From a virus: DNA of 24,260 bases. The notes below the pieces were generated by a model, which was not told where the DNA came from, searched no databases, and saw only the letters and a list, made by a program, of their open reading frames with translations. Location of the stretch: the IMG/VR virus record IMGVR_UViG_3300007539_000217, positions 1 through 24,260 of that record; one strand, given 5' to 3'. The translations under genes and the position numbers were made by a program. This document shows positions 1 to 6,016 of the stretch, piece by piece; position 1 is the stretch's first letter, and each line of letters begins with the position of its first letter.

Positions 1-768
1 AACCATTTTTGCCTTACCCTTTTTATTTGGGTTTGGATCTTCTTTACGCTTCTTTGCCGCTCTTCTACTTCTCTCTTTCTTGCTCATTGAAGCGCGATCA
101 TCAGCATCACGACAGAATGGTTTGGTCTTCTGACCAGGTTGTTTAGCACAGGGTTTTCCATCATACTTACCACCTGCCTGAACCCATCCACCACCGGCAA
201 ACCAATCACGAAGTGAATATCCCTTATCTTTGGGAGACTTACCATCACGCTTACCCTCTTCCATATAAGAAGAAGCGGCATCAGTATTGTGCTCAGTATC
301 CGTAATCTTTGCTTGAACCCAAGCAGGTATATCATCACACTCGGATTTTTTAGCAAGTACTCTGGCAAGTTTTTTCAAGTTGTCCATGGACTTCTTGACT
401 TGCTTTCTTGCCATTACGACTTCATGGTCGCAACCTTCTTTTTTCTCTTCGTTCACTTTCTTTCTTCCCTGACAATGTGCTCGCTGAGAGAAACCTTTTG
501 GATTATCGCAATCGATGGATTTCTTGTATTTTGCACTCCAACCCTCCGACACTCCTCCGCCATCAGAGCCCCCAGAAGAGTCCCCATTCCCACTTCCATT
601 GCCATTTGTACCATTGCCATTCTTTTTAGTCTCCTCTTCCTCTTTATGCTCACTATCCTTCATGATGCGACCAGTAGACGACATAAGATGCCATCCCTTA
701 GGGATCTTTTTACACTTCTCAGAAGTGAAACAATAGTAATATCCTTTCTTACAGGACCTCTTCGCCAT
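1..768 (-). CDS. Cys/Lys/Gly-rich protein after gp16, 3' end cut by window edge
   Basis: The frame is open from an ATG at 768 to the window edge, giving 256 residues with no stop, so the C-terminus is missing. It starts 2 nt after the gp16 stop. Visible segments are: a Cys-rich N-terminus (C6, C13, C19; CKKGYYYCF and KCKKIPKGWHLM); an acidic stretch and a Gly/Asn/Ser linker (about 38-75); SIDCDNPKGFSQRAHCQGRK with C87 and C99; a helical, basic part with DIPAWVQAKI (about 119-172); SLRDWFAGGGWVQAGGKYDG with C207 and C219 (about 185-220); and a very basic tail containing DPNPNKKGKAKM. I recall similar segments scattered through cyanophage and some algal-virus hypothetical proteins, but no function. 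Paired cysteines could bind metal, and the basic tail could bind DNA; both are inference. In T4 the next gene after 16 is 17, the large terminase, so this gene either intervenes or marks a different order. The gene is well supported; its role is unknown. Confidence 0.8.
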   Translation of the reverse strand, partial: MAKRSCKKGYYYCFTSEKCKKIPKGWHLMSSTGRIMKDSEHKEEEETKKNGNGTNGNGSGNGDSSGGSDGGGVSEGWSAKYKKSIDCDNPKGFSQRAHCQGRKKVNEEKKEGCDHEVVMARKQVKKSMDNLKKLARVLAKKSECDDIPAWVQAKITDTEHNTDAASSYMEEGKRDGKSPKDKGYSLRDWFAGGGWVQAGGKYDGKPCAKQPGQKTKPFCRDADDRASMSKKERSRRAAKKRKEDPNPNKKGKAKMV

Positions 769-770
769 AC

Positions 771-1205
771 TTATGCGTCTTGTGACTTATTATTATTTAG
801 AAAACCTTGCTTAAGTAGTTTTGACAACTCACTAGTAGAACCAACAAACAAGGCGTTGTTCGTTACATTATTTGTTGTTTGTTTAACAGTATCTTCTTCC
901 AAATCTTTGAGTTTCTTTTGCAAATCTGCCAACTTATCTGTCGTATCAGCAACACTTTTAATCAGTTGACCAGCAACTTCATATGCTCTTGGACTTGCAC
1001 TTTCACCGGCAAGTTCCATGATGCCATTGATTGCCTCTTGTCCCTTTTCTATAAGAGAATATAAGTTTGCTCTGGTATATTCATAATCTTTTCTAATGTC
1101 ATTAGTAACTGGCACCGAAGGTTTTACAATCGGTGCTTTTTCTGTTTCAACAATGCTACTCTCAATATCGAGTGCCTTGTCAATGGACTCATAATTATCT
1201 TTCAT
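771..1205 (-). CDS. gp16: Small terminase subunit, DNA packaging (gp16)
   Basis: 144 aa (T4 gp16 is 164). The small terminase recognises concatemeric DNA and stimulates cleavage and packaging by the large terminase gp17 at the portal. The match to recalled T4 gp16 is collinear: DYEYTRANLY against T4 DYGVVRRNMH, ASPRAYEVAGQLI against DSPRHMEVFATLM, TDKLADLQKKLKDL against NREILKLHKDMKDI, and a C-terminal NNALFVGSTSEL against NATVFMGSPTEL. The centre (about residues 40-105) is helical and predicted coiled coil, as expected for the oligomerising core. The ATG at 1205 lies 6 nt after the gp15 stop (TGA followed at once by TAA), with no clear Shine-Dalgarno, suggesting coupled translation. Position directly after gp15 is the T4 order. 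Confidence 0.92.
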   Translation of the reverse strand: MKDNYESIDKALDIESSIVETEKAPIVKPSVPVTNDIRKDYEYTRANLYSLIEKGQEAINGIMELAGESASPRAYEVAGQLIKSVADTTDKLADLQKKLKDLEEDTVKQTTNNVTNNALFVGSTSELSKLLKQGFLNNNKSQDA

Positions 1206-1211
1206 GGATTA

Positions 1212-2060
1212 TCAGGGGAGATCAGTTTGACGAGTTGGGCTGTATTCTTTTCCATCCGCGAAGAAAGTCCATTCTTCATCGAATCCGAAGTTATCTCCAG
1301 GAACGAGAAGTGGCGTATCTAAGGAATCAACAACACCATCATTATTTTTATCAACTTTGGCAACAGGTTCAACAGTATATCTCATTTCTCGTTTTGCTGT
1401 TGCAGTATCAGTGCTGCTATAAAGATCAACTTGAACCTTACGAATAAGACCATCACTGCTATCAGCGATAGGACCAAACAGATATGTTTTTGCAGTAAAC
1501 TGTAATGTATGTATCAGTGCTCTTCTAGTATCAAAGTTTCCTTCATAATCATCTTGAAAACTTACCGAATCTAAGATGATTGGAATGTCTCTTTTTTCGC
1601 CAATGGAGTCTATAAGATCAACTGTCAAATTAAAGTGGGGTTGAAAATATGGTAGAATCTGCTCTATAACTTGTAAAGAATCATCATTTAACTTTGAAAG
1701 AATATTAAGTTCAAATCCAATATTGTAGGGGACAGGCATAAAAACTTTTTTTACTTTACTGCCATCATCACAGGTCTTAAAAGTTTGTACTAAACTTGCT
1801 TTCCTGGTGGGATCATATTGAATAGATGTCATCTCAAATGACATCCTTGGTAAAGTAATTTGTATTGGTTTGTTTAGTTCTGGTTGTTGTGTAATTCTTG
1901 CTAAAAACTTTTGACTGGGACCATATGCAAGAGGAACTTTGATATCACTAATATCCAATCCGCTTTGATTCTGGTGACGAATGTGAATGTCATTAAATAA
2001 CGTTCCAAACGCTATGATTGTTTTTCTGATTATCTCGTGATAATAATAAGTTCCTAGCAT
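1212..2060 (-). CDS. gp15: Tail completion / proximal tail sheath stabilisation protein (gp15)
   Basis: 282 aa, close to T4 gp15 (272). In T4, gp15 forms a hexameric ring capping the contractile tail and is the surface that meets the neck. The clearest match to recalled T4 gp15 is the central block QVIEQILPYFQPHFN (T4 QIVEQILPYFQPHFN). Other matches are the N-terminus MLGTYYYHEIIRKT (T4 MFGYFYNSSFRRYA), an ITLPRMSFEM segment, and PIADSSDGLIRKV (T4 PVDDAEGLIRTT). Near residue 240 there is an aspartate-rich loop, DKNNDGVVDSLD, of dockerin/EF-hand type that I do not recall in T4 gp15. The start ATG overlaps the previous stop as TAATG, so translation is coupled to the 228-aa gp14-C-like gene. Confidence 0.95.
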   Translation of the reverse strand: MLGTYYYHEIIRKTIIAFGTLFNDIHIRHQNQSGLDISDIKVPLAYGPSQKFLARITQQPELNKPIQITLPRMSFEMTSIQYDPTRKASLVQTFKTCDDGSKVKKVFMPVPYNIGFELNILSKLNDDSLQVIEQILPYFQPHFNLTVDLIDSIGEKRDIPIILDSVSFQDDYEGNFDTRRALIHTLQFTAKTYLFGPIADSSDGLIRKVQVDLYSSTDTATAKREMRYTVEPVAKVDKNNDGVVDSLDTPLLVPGDNFGFDEEWTFFADGKEYSPTRQTDLP

Positions 2061-2746
2061 TAAAATGTACCAAATGGATTAGTTTCTGAAAAATCTAAAA
2101 TATCGTCGGCAAGTCTTTCAAACTCATCGTTTTCAGTGTATTTATCATATACATCGTCCTGCGTATAAATCTGAACAGACCAAGTCGCACCAGATTCTTC
2201 TCCAACGATCTTTTCTCCTGGCAAGAAAGCAAGCGCAGTAGATCCTATACCAACATTTGAAACTTTAAGAATGCGATCATCATAATCCCACGATTTTACT
2301 CTGGCATATGTTCCAGATCTAGAACCTCTAACTCTTTCATTGAAATAATATGTTCCAAATCCAGAAATAATATCTGGATCGGATACAGTAACAGCGGGAA
2401 TAGAAGTGTATCCTATTCCAGCATTGGATACATATATTGCTCTAACAGTATCTTCTACTCCAACTCTTCCGATAGAGGCAATACCAACGGCAGTTTTTCT
2501 TACGGATTCTGATGGAACATATCCAGAACCAGATTCAATAACTCTAACACCTGTGATAGAACCATTTACAATGATTGGTACAAATACACCAGCAACTGTT
2601 GGTTCTGATACATTTGCAATCGTTAACTTTGGTGGATTTGATTGAGAGTATCCAGAACCCCCATTAGACACAGAGAATGATGCGATCCCATAGTTGGAAT
2701 CAAAGTTTGCCTGTATTATTGCTCCTGATCCTGGTGGAATTGCCAT
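2060..2746 (-). CDS. Neck-associated protein resembling a displaced gp14 C-terminus
   Basis: 228 aa. The first half holds three GxGY repeats (GGSGYS near residue 30, SGSGYV near 72, NAGIGYTS near 110), spaced about 40 residues. The second half has a GE-x-SGA module (GEKIVGEESGATWSV) and an acidic C-terminus ending DDILDFSETNPFGTF. From memory, cyanophage gp14 proteins end in a very similar acidic ILDFSE-NPFG sequence, and T4 gp14 ends in a loosely similar SSPFDNDFMD. Together with the TAATG overlap onto gp15, the normal gp14 partner, this suggests the ORF is the C-terminal part of gp14 separated from its N-terminal part (3851-4972) by two genes. It could instead be an independent neck decoration protein. 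Start ATG is 2 nt after the lectin stop. The gene is certain; the gp14 relation is inferred. Confidence 0.75.
   Translation of the reverse strand: MAIPPGSGAIIQANFDSNYGIASFSVSNGGSGYSQSNPPKLTIANVSEPTVAGVFVPIIVNGSITGVRVIESGSGYVPSESVRKTAVGIASIGRVGVEDTVRAIYVSNAGIGYTSIPAVTVSDPDIISGFGTYYFNERVRGSRSGTYARVKSWDYDDRILKVSNVGIGSTALAFLPGEKIVGEESGATWSVQIYTQDDVYDKYTENDEFERLADDILDFSETNPFGTF
2390..2680 (-). repeat. Three tandem ~40-residue GxGY protein repeats
   Basis: Within the 228-aa neck protein, the pattern 'nGGsGY-x-s-x-P-x-(L/V)-T-I/V' occurs three times, about 38-42 residues apart, each followed by a beta-prone Ala/Val/Ile stretch. The same unit occurs in gp14 (4000-4330) and in the giant protein. Confidence 0.75.
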
Positions 2747-2748
2747 TT

Positions 2749-3555
2749 TTAACTATCTGGGAAAGTTGTTGTCGGTACAGAAAAGTTTTCAATATATCTA
2801 GCAACTCCTGTAGTAATTCTAATTTCGGAAAGGAACCCATTAAAATATGTGTTATTTTCAAAGTATGGTCTATAACCAATCGTGAATCCCTGGTTTCCTG
2901 CTTGATTATAATTTGTGGCGTCAGATGCTGTATCTTGAAGAACTCCATTCATGAAAATTCTTCCAGTTCCACTTTGTCGAGTTACAGCGACATGATTCCA
3001 TCTATTTAATGTAAATTCGGAGCTAACAATAACATCAGTATTATCTTGTGCAGCATGTTCTATCGCATTATTTGATGCTCCAAAACTACCCTCGGCATCA
3101 CTTCCCGTCAACCAAATTTTAAAATCACCATTTGTTGTAAAAATTTGATTTGTTTCTATAACCCTTGCGAATGGTGTTCCACTATGGCGTGTAGATGAAT
3201 AAATCCAAAATTCAACTGTATAATCACCAGTTCCAAAACTGAAATCTGCATTGGCAGCAACTGTTAAGTAATCATCTATGCCATCAAACCTTATGCTGTT
3301 ATTTCCAAATAAAGTTTGATCGGATGATATTGATACTCCATTAGAACCTGTGATCGTTATTCCATTACTACTAGAATCTGTAAAAGTTGTTGATCCATTA
3401 TCTCCACTCGCATGTATTAACAAACTAACGCTTTCAAAATTTTCATCAGTTCCTCCTCCACCACCAGATGACCAAATCAAGGATGAACCTGCATATAAAG
3501 ATTGGACCTGAGTAGATCCAATGTACATTTGTGTTATGGCGTTAGTTGCTGGCAT
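2749..3555 (-). CDS. LamG / concanavalin A-like lectin-fold protein, putative adhesin
   Basis: 268 aa. After a short N-terminal anchor (MPATNAITQMYIGSTQVQSL) and a Gly-rich hinge (SSGGGGG, about 30-36), residues about 40-268 look like a single LamG-like jelly roll (Laminin_G_3 / ConA-like superfamily). Supporting motifs are SIRFDGIDDYLTV, FSFGTGDYTVEFWIYSS, NRWNHVAVTRQSGTGRIFMN, GVLQDT, GFTIGYRPY and FNGFLSEIRITTGVARY. Such domains commonly bind carbohydrate. Here it may contact the host surface, lipopolysaccharide or another glycan, as a virion decoration. It lies between the two gp14-like parts, with 1-nt and 2-nt junctions to its neighbours, suggesting a neck or collar location (inference). 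No signal peptide or membrane segment is visible. Fold assignment is strong; ligand and virion position are unknown. Confidence 0.85.
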   Translation of the reverse strand: MPATNAITQMYIGSTQVQSLYAGSSLIWSSGGGGGTDENFESVSLLIHASGDNGSTTFTDSSSNGITITGSNGVSISSDQTLFGNNSIRFDGIDDYLTVAANADFSFGTGDYTVEFWIYSSTRHSGTPFARVIETNQIFTTNGDFKIWLTGSDAEGSFGASNNAIEHAAQDNTDVIVSSEFTLNRWNHVAVTRQSGTGRIFMNGVLQDTASDATNYNQAGNQGFTIGYRPYFENNTYFNGFLSEIRITTGVARYIENFSVPTTTFPDS

Positions 3556-3556
3556 A

Positions 3557-3826
3557 TCAAGGAAGAACTACATAAAGTGTATTTGGATCAGGTGATGCAA
3601 TTGCACTATACCCTGCTGAACTAATAAAGACAGCATTTGTAATCGTACTAGCGCCACCAATGTTGCTTACTGAACTTAAAACGATATTTTCAACAGTAAC
3701 GCCATCCGTGCTTATGCCGGTATAAATCTCATCAAAGTTTGCATTAATCTTTACAGCGCCACTCAGTAAAGTGTCGCCAGTTCCATCATTTGGTGAAGTT
3801 CCTGTTGATATCCCTTGCTTAGCCAT
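3557..3826 (-). CDS. Small structural protein with T4 gp10 N-terminus-like domain
   Basis: 89 aa. Residues 1-36 carry MAKQGISTGTSPNDGTGD followed by GAVKINANFDEIY, matching the recalled start of T4 gp10 (KQNINIGNVVDDGTGD ... GIKINENFDELY), the baseplate wedge protein whose N-terminus binds gp7. The pattern DGTGD-x(6,7)-KIN-x-NF-x-E-Y is also frequent at the start of phage tail and fibre proteins. The rest (about 37-89) is Ser/Ile/Val-rich and ends PNTLYVVLP; the long gp10 body is absent. It may be an attachment module that docks its downstream neighbour, the LamG protein, to the virion. The ATG follows an AT-rich 24-nt gap after gp14 containing a late-promoter-like AATAAATA. Gene likely real; role inferred. 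Confidence 0.8.
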   Translation of the reverse strand: MAKQGISTGTSPNDGTGDTLLSGAVKINANFDEIYTGISTDGVTVENIVLSSVSNIGGASTITNAVFISSAGYSAIASPDPNTLYVVLP

Positions 3827-3844
3827 AGTAAAAGGTTTTCTTTC

Positions 3845-3852
3845 TATTTATT
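3845..3852 (-). promoter_or_regulatory. Possible late promoter, AATAAATA
   Basis: Minus-strand AATAAATA, one mismatch from the T4-type late box TATAAATA, lies at the gp14 stop and about 18 nt before the 89-aa gene start. It overlaps the double stop TAATAA, so it may be chance. Confidence 0.35.
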
Positions 3853-4972
3853 AACCCGCATCAAACGTATATAACGTTTCATCTAATCCATAAGCAATAC
3901 TATCAAAACTTAATGTATATGTAGAGATTCCAGGTGTGCTTGGAGGTTCATTGAGAACATTGACAAATGTGGATGATGGGATTGCGGGTGCCTCTACAGT
4001 TATAATAGGAACAGTAGAGTATCCAACTCCACCATCTGTTACTGTAAATCTGATTACACCCTTATAAGAGGTTTCGATAGAACATGTGGCAGCTGCTCCA
4101 ACTCCTCCACCACCAGTTATTGTGATTGTTGGTGGAGTTGTATATCCTGCACCAGCATTTGTGAGTAAGATTTTCTCAACCGATTTTATTCCACCCCTTT
4201 CACGAGTGAATGCGACTGCTGTTGCATTATCGCCAGGATTTCCTGTTGGTGATGTTGTGATCCCAATAATTGGGGCACTGGTATAACCATATCCATCATT
4301 ATTCAAGAAAATCTCACGAATATATCCACTAAGTCCTGTTGCACCTTCAATAGATGCTGTTGCAAGTGCAGTTCTTCCAGCACCAACAAGTGATAGTGTA
4401 GTAATATATCCTTCTTCTTGAACTTGGCTATCAATCTCATAAATGGATGTATCAATAATCTCATCTTCATATTCAAACAGTTCACATTTCAGTAAGAAAA
4501 CATAATTCTTGCCAAGTTGGTAGAACGGATCTTCGTGTTCTACAAACTTAACTTCAAATAATCTTTGTCCAAGTGGGAAATAGACAAGATCTCCCTCTCT
4601 TGGTCTGCTGGATAAAATAATCTCACCCTCACCGCTACCATCATCCAATCCTCCCATAAAAGGAGCAATAAAATCCTCAAATCTTTCTTTTGATATTGTA
4701 AGTGTGAGTTCATCTCTAACACTTACACCAAACTTGGTTAAAATATCTCCCGCACCAGAATATCCATCGTAGTTATTAACATACGCTTCAATAGCATAGT
4801 TATCATCGAATGCAGATGATTGAACCTCTTCTATGATTGTTTTTTTGTTTACATATTTTCTTGGTATGTAGATAACCTCTACACCATGAAACCTCAGGTG
4901 CTCATTAACTAAATCCTGAACAAGTCTCTGTTCAGATGGTGTTCCTTGTAGAAAGAAGGGGTTTAGTGCCAT
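3851..4972 (-). CDS. gp14: Neck protein gp14 (head closure), possibly lacking its usual C-terminus
   Basis: 373 aa (T4 gp14 is about 256). With gp13 it forms the neck that seals the DNA-filled head and receives the tail. Residues about 1-185 match recalled T4 gp14: GVEVIYIPRKYV (T4 GVECYYVPREYV), a VNNYDGYSGAGDILTKFG block (T4 LNSFEGYEGAKSFFSNFG), REGDLVYFPLGQRLFEV (T4 KEGDLIYFPMDNSLFEI), and DPFYQLGKN. Beyond this come three GxGY repeats (near residues 229, 274, 316) and a short end, DETLYTFDAG, instead of the acidic ILDFSE-NPFG end I recall for cyanophage gp14. That end occurs in the 2060-2746 protein, two genes downstream. The ATG overlaps the gp13 stop as TAATG. Identity is secure; whether this is a truncated gp14 is open. 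Confidence 0.93.
   Translation of the reverse strand: MALNPFFLQGTPSEQRLVQDLVNEHLRFHGVEVIYIPRKYVNKKTIIEEVQSSAFDDNYAIEAYVNNYDGYSGAGDILTKFGVSVRDELTLTISKERFEDFIAPFMGGLDDGSGEGEIILSSRPREGDLVYFPLGQRLFEVKFVEHEDPFYQLGKNYVFLLKCELFEYEDEIIDTSIYEIDSQVQEEGYITTLSLVGAGRTALATASIEGATGLSGYIREIFLNNDGYGYTSAPIIGITTSPTGNPGDNATAVAFTRERGGIKSVEKILLTNAGAGYTTPPTITITGGGGVGAAATCSIETSYKGVIRFTVTDGGVGYSTVPIITVEAPAIPSSTFVNVLNEPPSTPGISTYTLSFDSIAYGLDETLYTFDAG
4000..4330 (-). repeat. Three GxGY repeats in gp14
   Basis: DGYGYTSAPIIGIT, NAGAGYTTPPTITIT and GGVGYSTVPIITV are spaced 45 and 42 residues apart. They form an extension absent from T4 gp14 and resemble the units in the 228-aa protein and the giant protein. Confidence 0.8.
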
Positions 4973-5814
4973 TATCCAATAAAGTCGAGAGGTGGAAGTT
5001 CATACTCCATTGCCATTCTGGACTTAATATCACTTAACTCTTGCTCTGCTGCTTGATATATTTCTCCACCATTCAACTCAATACCACCAGGAAGTTTGAC
5101 GCCCCTAAACTTGCTAAGATTTTGTCCCCACTGTCTCTTAATGAGGGCAGTCAAATATTTTTTTACAAAACTATCATTGTATATTTGTGAGAAAGACGCT
5201 GGATCAAGTGCTCTATAACATTCCAGTACAATGAAGTTGTCGACTGATTGAGATCCCCAATCAATATCTAAATATAACCTATCTTGCCTTTTATTAAATC
5301 TGATTTGTTTGTCTGTTGTTAAAAGAAAATCGATATCTTCAAGATATGATTTTGTCATCGAATATTGTAAGAGTTCAACAGAGTTGAAATAGTAAAGATC
5401 ATTCAAGAACAGTTGATATTTGATACTAAACATTCCACCAGAGATGGAACTAGTATCAAAACGGAATATTCTCTCAATACCAATTACTGATTCTGGAACT
5501 TGAATATAGTTTGAGTTTTCGTAAAAGTTAAATGTTGTTGTTCCGTAACCAGTTATTGTCGAAGATCCAGTTGTAGTTACAATACCAACCCCAGTTGTTC
5601 CAGATGCTCTTCCTCTATCAATATCATCTTGTGTGATTTTGTACTTCAAGTACATTTTTTCAACACCATCATAATGGCGCTCATTAAAATATTGAATGGT
5701 ATCATCAACCAGATCATCTATTTGATCATCATCAACGTTTATTTCGAGTACTGGAGCACCTAGTTGGCGCAGACAATAATCAATTAATTCTTGTCTAGTT
5801 GATGGTTTTGCCAT
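4972..5814 (-). CDS. gp13: Neck protein gp13 (head completion)
   Basis: 280 aa (T4 gp13 is 309). gp13 binds the portal side of the packaged head and, with gp14, forms the neck. Matches to recalled T4 gp13 are N-terminal LRQLGAPVLEINVDDDQI (T4 LRRLGAPIINVELTPDQI), the NERHYDGVEKMY helix (T4 GEYHFDGVNKGF), QDRLYLDIDW in the middle, and C-terminal VKKYLTALIKRQWGQNLSKF (T4 [20 protein letters not shown]), then LPGGIELNGGEI (T4 LPGGVTIDGQRL) and LPPLDFIG. A Gly/Thr/Ser loop at about 70-95 has no T4 counterpart. The ATG lies 4 nt after the preceding 64-aa gene; the stop overlaps the gp14 start (TAATG). Confidence 0.95.
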   Translation of the reverse strand: MAKPSTRQELIDYCLRQLGAPVLEINVDDDQIDDLVDDTIQYFNERHYDGVEKMYLKYKITQDDIDRGRASGTTGVGIVTTTGSSTITGYGTTTFNFYENSNYIQVPESVIGIERIFRFDTSSISGGMFSIKYQLFLNDLYYFNSVELLQYSMTKSYLEDIDFLLTTDKQIRFNKRQDRLYLDIDWGSQSVDNFIVLECYRALDPASFSQIYNDSFVKKYLTALIKRQWGQNLSKFRGVKLPGGIELNGGEIYQAAEQELSDIKSRMAMEYELPPLDFIG

Positions 5815-5818
5815 ATTC

Positions 5819-6013
5819 TTACTCTGGTTTTTCTTCTAACTGTTCTCTCAAATCTGCATTTTCTTGAAGCAAAGATTCAATCTGTTCTTTATAGTCTTGG
5901 GTTAATGTAGCAAGTTTTGCTTCAAGAAGTACATTTTGATTTGTCAATGCTGATAATTTGGAATTATAAAGTTTGATTAAAACATTCACATCCACTTCAT
6001 TTTGATTTTCCAT
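5819..6013 (-). CDS. Small coiled-coil protein, unknown function
   Basis: 64 aa, acidic, almost entirely helical. Residues about 10-60 show heptad-like spacing of Leu/Ile/Val (LIKLYNSKLSAL, LLEAKLATLT, IESLLQENADLREQLEE), predicting a dimeric or trimeric coiled coil. No enzymatic motif, signal peptide or membrane span is seen. Its start is preceded by GGAGG (6027-6031, 13 nt spacing) within the last codons of the fibre gene, so it is translated with the fibre. Location between a fibre and gp13 suggests a small fibre-assembly chaperone or virion linker; this is inference from context. Confidence 0.8.
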   Translation of the reverse strand: MENQNEVDVNVLIKLYNSKLSALTNQNVLLEAKLATLTQDYKEQIESLLQENADLREQLEEKPE

Positions 6014-6016
6014 TTA

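Noticed and set aside
84-368. 94-codon minus-strand ORF
   Set aside because: It is in a different frame within the Cys-rich gene, whose own frame is open for 256 codons and holds familiar phage segments.
289-969. 226-codon plus-strand ORF
   Set aside because: It lies antisense to the Cys-rich gene and gp16, whose frames give recognisable protein; its product is low-complexity Leu/Phe/Ser-rich and has no ribosome binding site.
2130-2145. Other TATAAATA-like boxes inside genes
   Set aside because: They contain mismatches and lie within coding sequence of AT-rich genes, where chance matches are expected.
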